Shown here piece after piece: positions 61,001 to 64,000 of a stretch of DNA of 64,000 nt. How positions within the stretch are numbered: the first letter of the stretch is position 1; each line of letters starts with the position of its first letter. Source of the stretch: Tubulanus polymorphus (lineage: Eukaryota; Nemertea; Palaeonemertea; Tubulaniformes; Tubulanidae); assembly GCF_964204645.1 (NCBI RefSeq), contig NC_134029.1, positions 23,268,450 through 23,332,449 of the forward strand, given 5' to 3'. Made by a program: the position numbers and the translations under genes. Below the pieces are notes generated by a model. It had not been told where the DNA came from and ran no database searches. It saw only the letters and a list, made by a program, of their open reading frames with translations.

Positions 61001-63896
61001 CCGATAACTGGTTCAACTGTTGATCATCTAGCTGTGTTACCCCGAGCGAATAGAGTCGATCCGCAGGTATGCCGCCTATTCAATTCAACTTGTCATATAT
61101 TAATGGGTTACAACATTAAAGTAACTGGTTATAGTTCGTGTATTATGGGATAATCTGTTTCTATTTTAACGGATTTGAATAGAATTCTACCGCTCTCGGA
61201 CAGGTGAATTATTAAAGATCGTTAATTTTCTGCGTATATGTTTCAGTTGGCCCCTCCTGCGATCTCCGATGAAGATACGAGAAAGGGTATTTTGAGTTTG
61301 TTAGAACGAGGTTTGATACCGCCGGCTGCTGAGTTAACTCTCGATCCATCCCCGGTTAGACATAGGACGGCTCAATTACATAAATATGTTGAGAAAGACA
61401 CTAGAGGCATCCCTCCACCTGCTGTTAGTCTTACCGGTAAATATCCCGTGTTCCTTGTGAATCTAAGAGGTCTCTATGTTTATACATATACCTGTTCAAT
61501 GCTGTCCATGTGATTTTAGGACTGCATTCATTCTATAATATAACATTACGGAAGCAAAATGCTAAGCTTTTGAAAGATTTAAGATTTCATTTCATTTTAG
61601 CTTCGTCTCTCACATCAACTACTTCTGTATGAAGCAATTATCATTGTAAGCAATGATAAGAAATTGATGGCAATTTATGTATATTTGAGCAGTAATGACT
61701 GAGTTACAGAGAAGTGGATATGAAATTGGCAGGGATGGCTGCTCCCCCTCTGAAATCTCTAGCCGGGAACACTATGATTTTTCATCTCTTCCACATTGTT
61801 TTTTAGATGGCTATAATATGGCTTCAGTGAAGTTAGATACTGTGGTTCGTCTGAATGAAATGCCGTCCCTTCGTAAAACCATCTCATCTGCTCGAAGCCG
61901 CGATTCGAAATCCGCCGGCAGCTCACGTGCATCTAAAACTCCTGCTGCCATGAAAACATTTGAGATGCCTCTTCAGCCTCTGGTAAGCCGGGTTGAAGAA
62001 TATTGTTATTTCGAATTGGTTTCAATTTGTTGGCACATTTTAATCTCAAATGGCCAACAACAAACGCAGTGAAATGAAGTTCTTTGCAAAACAAAGGTGA
62101 AACTTGATTCTTATTCCACTAGGCAAGTTTTTGTCATAGGCCTGAATCTCTACCTGAAAACCCCTTGGCTGGTTTTATAGACCCGGAACCCAGTCCGCAG
62201 TTCCCGTATTTAGATATTCTTACCTAAGAATCAAACATCTAACATGAACTGTAGAGAACAAGGTCTTGTTTTAACTTCAACCCTAGTTCAGTAATTCGAA
62301 AGTCGGTCTCAGGTTCATACTTCATGTCCTTTTGATTTTCACTGGTAGCAATAATTACTGTAAAATCAGAAAATGTTGCTTTATCTGTTTAGAAATAGTT
62401 TCTCTTTTAGCTATATCTCTAGAAGCAGTTTGAAATTGTCTTTTAGCTATATCTGTTTAGAAGCAGTTTGAACTTATAGCTATATCTCTAGAAGTAGTTT
62501 GAAATTGTCTTTTAGCTATATCTGTTTAGAAGCAGTTTGAACTTATAGCTATATCTCTAGAAGTAGTTTGAAATTATCTTTTAGCTATATCTGTTTAAAA
62601 GCAGTTTGAAATTGTCTTTTAGCTATATCCCTTTAGAAGCAGTTTGAACTTATAGCTATATCTCTAGAAGTAGTTTGAAATTGTCTTTTAGCTATATCTG
62701 TTTAAAAGCAGTTTGAAATTGTCTTTTAGCTATATCTCTTTAGAAGTACCCGGTAGTTTGAAATTGTCTATATCTCTACTATGACACTATTATATTACTC
62801 AATTAATTGTTTTTCCAGCAGACGAGAGTGAATGAGAGCAGACTGGGCAATGTCATGGCAACAGGCAATGTTGTATGTTTTCATTCACGTATAGTGAATA
62901 TTTGCATATTTTTCTAATGATTTATAAAGATTTGTGATCATTACCAGTTTAAAAACCAGTGCAGGGTAGCGGCATAATGTTTTTCGTTAAAATGCTGACC
63001 TATTTGACGGATACCAACAATGCCTATAGACTGGGAGGACAGGCCCTTGAACAAGCCTAGGATGTTGTTCAATTTCTCAAAAGCGAAACCTTTTTGGATT
63101 TTTGGCAGTTTGTCTTAAACCCCCTCAACCCCTACGCTACGGGTTTAGTACCAAATATTCGAGGACTTGTGCCACTTTTCACTGGTTTTAATTTACGATA
63201 TCACTGTAAATGCACCGACCCTGCCTACATCATCTAAATATGCAATATCTGCTTGTGACGAGAATTTTAACTAATTTTACCAACAACTAATTGCATTGTT
63301 ATGACATATTCTGCGTTGCCCATTCTGTCTCAAACGTATATTATTTAAACTTTATAATGAGCTTGAATTTATTTGTTGGGTGATATCTCGTTTGCAGAGT
63401 TCTGATTATTTACTTTATTAAAATAAAATAATCAACGCATTAAACATTTTCAACTTAATTTTTCGCAACTTTTGTAACAATAGTTGAGTTACTATTCAAT
63501 CTCCTATTTGGAATTCATGTGCCTTTAGTCTATGGATATTTTTTTACTTATCATCGAGTCTTGATCTATACAATTCTAGAGAGTATCTTAGTTTTAGGGA
63601 TACAAGATACTCCATTACCGTCACTTTATCCCGCCATCTCAATGTTTGGTGATATCTCAGTTTGACTTTGACTCAAGTTTTGTGTCAAGAGAACACAGGA
63701 AAGGATTAAATTAGACAGATATTTCGATAGTGAAATCAGAGATTTCTTTTATCCCCTCAGGATAGTTTCCATTCCTATTTTCAATATTCAAAACAATTCT
63801 GAAAAGTATATCTCCAGCCCTGGCCGTTGTCTAACTTTTCATAAACATCGGTAGTGATTCATTTTTGTCTGTTCATAGGTTCAACCATTAAAACTG
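58062..63896 (+). CDS. IQCH: Probable IQ motif-containing protein H, 5' part (partial, continues past the window)
   Basis: Exons: 58062-58136, 59278-59394, 59737-59900, 60131-60203, 60492-60611, 60989-61066, 61247-61436, 61807-61982, 62819-62872 and tentatively 63879-63896. All phases agree. The start could be 58062 or in-frame ATGs at 58074 or 58086. The protein begins with a helical region (GELLIR, then VQEDLHHLREKVNAQKD and IDALDDAIEKTENEIK) likely to form a coiled coil. Low-complexity and Pro-rich segments follow, then RKGILSLLERGLIPPAAELT. The VQEDL...LREKV opening and the LLERG block match my memory of the N-terminal part of IQCH, a calmodulin-associated protein of sperm and ciliated cells. 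The IQ motif and the rest lie beyond the window, so the name is provisional; the exon structure is firm up to 61982. Introns are unusually rich in repeats. Confidence 0.7.
58586..59215. repeat. 33-bp minisatellite, about 19 copies
   Basis: The unit is GATAGCTTGCAGCTACATGC followed by ACTGTCAAAGGAA (33 bp). Copies vary mainly at one site (CTTGCAG or CTTACAG), with rare ACATG/ATATG and AAGGA/AGGGA/AAGAA variants. Because 33 is a multiple of 3 and the unit lacks stops in several frames, long repetitive open frames appear on both strands, but the array lies in intron 1 of the IQCH-like gene and is not coding. Confidence 0.97.
59421..59671. mobile_element. 251-bp piggyBac-like MITE
   Basis: The sequence is TTAA|CCCTTTCAGAGCGTC at the left and ATCCCGAAAGGG|TTAA at the right. 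This gives a TTAA duplication and CCCTTT tips as in piggyBac elements. Inside the left end GCGTCTACACTGCAGTGCGG has an inverted partner near the right (CCGCGCTGCGGTGTAGACGC), and a third TACACCGCACTATGGTGTA hairpin lies between. It lies in intron 2 of the IQCH-like gene. Confidence 0.8.
60304..60450 (+). repeat. Five-copy 29/30-bp tandem repeat with embedded acceptor-like TTTCAG
   Basis: The unit GCAAATTTCAGTTTGGAGCT plus TTGTGTCCCG occurs five times; the first two copies are 29 bp and the others have one extra T. It ends about 40 bp before the acceptor of the exon at 60492. Each unit contains TTTCAG; use of the last one would add an in-frame stop before the real exon. Confidence 0.9.
60634..60827. 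repeat. Long inverted repeat (~85-90-bp arms, ~17-bp spacer)
   Basis: The left arm at about 60634-60720 contains GATCGAAAAGTCTTTTAAAA and GAATTTTCGGTTTTTCACT. The right arm at 60738-60827 contains the near-perfect reverse complement (AGTGAAAAACCGAAAATTTG, then AAAAGACTTTTCGATC). An RNA copy would form a nearly continuous hairpin. It starts about 23 bp after the exon ending at 60611, within the following intron. Confidence 0.9.
62381..62768 (+). repeat. Composite tandem repeat, ~70-bp higher-order unit
   Basis: Alternating blocks TTTTAGCTATATCTGTTTAG-AAGCAGTTTGAA and CTTATAGCTATATCTCTAGA-AGTAGTTTGAAATTGTC recur across about 390 bp in an intron of the IQCH-like gene. Two related subunits (~31 and ~37 bp) alternate, then the last copies become homogeneous. 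Confidence 0.85.
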
Positions 63897-64000
63897 GTGA
63901 GTTAAGTGAATGTCACTGTGGTCTTTCAGTGTTCACACACACATGTTATTCCCCACCCTGTATCTATACCTGATATCGAAATGCATGTTATCCCTCACTC
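62873..64000 (+). other. Introns of the IQCH-like gene up to the window edge
   Basis: After the exon ending at 62872 (donor GTATGT) about 1 kb of AT-rich DNA has no recognisable exon until the possible 18-nt microexon at 63879-63896. Nothing further is identifiable before the right edge. Confidence 0.5.

Overview
This is a window of animal nuclear DNA. Its genes are split by GT-AG introns, intergenic space is large and AT-rich, short inverted-repeat transposons are frequent, and the recognisable proteins are metazoan: basonuclin, a mitochondrial uL2 protein, a ZIP zinc transporter, a DAO-family flavin oxidase and an IQCH-like protein. The gene set, the aerolysin-type protein and the MITE load suggest a marine invertebrate, perhaps a lophotrochozoan such as a mollusc, but nothing here fixes the phylum.

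Layout. (1) 1-2.4 kb is repeat-rich: a 138-bp direct repeat flanks a fold-back element and a 92/93-bp tandem array. (2) 2.9-4.0 kb holds the last two coding exons of an aerolysin-type beta-pore protein with a lectin-like N-terminal region. (3) 4.88-5.26 kb is the terminal exon of a ZIP (SLC39A1/2/3-type) zinc transporter. (4) 5.6-25.4 kb has no supportable coding gene, only scattered MITEs and simple repeats; it is upstream of basonuclin and may hold its regulatory DNA. (5) 25.45-48.58 kb is a basonuclin gene assembled here from five coding exons (predicted 1,090 aa, three pairs of C2H2 fingers), with a 12.9-kb intron and a tRNA-Lys(UUU) gene inside intron 1, followed by a probable 2-kb 3' UTR and a 161-bp AT array. 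(6) 52.2-54.5 kb, minus strand, is a complete six-exon FAD-dependent amine or amino-acid oxidase (414 aa) with one probable GC-AG intron. (7) 54.9-55.36 kb is a 454-bp element made mostly of two ~165-bp inverted arms. (8) 56.3-57.3 kb, minus strand, is intronless MRPL2. (9) From 58.06 kb to the right edge is the 5' part of a many-exon gene, probably IQCH. Its introns carry a 33-bp minisatellite, a piggyBac-like MITE, a 29/30-bp tandem array, a ~90-bp-arm hairpin and a ~70-bp-period tandem repeat.

The genes do not form an obvious pathway. The notable arrangements are basonuclin and the oxidase converging tail to tail, and MRPL2 and the IQCH-like gene diverging from a shared ~0.8-kb interval. 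I found no convincing new multi-gene system. The items most worth checking are the tiny basonuclin first exon beside nested palindromes, the GC-AG intron, the long intronic hairpin, the 18-nt microexon near the right edge, and the ZIP terminal exon stranded behind an unrelated gene.
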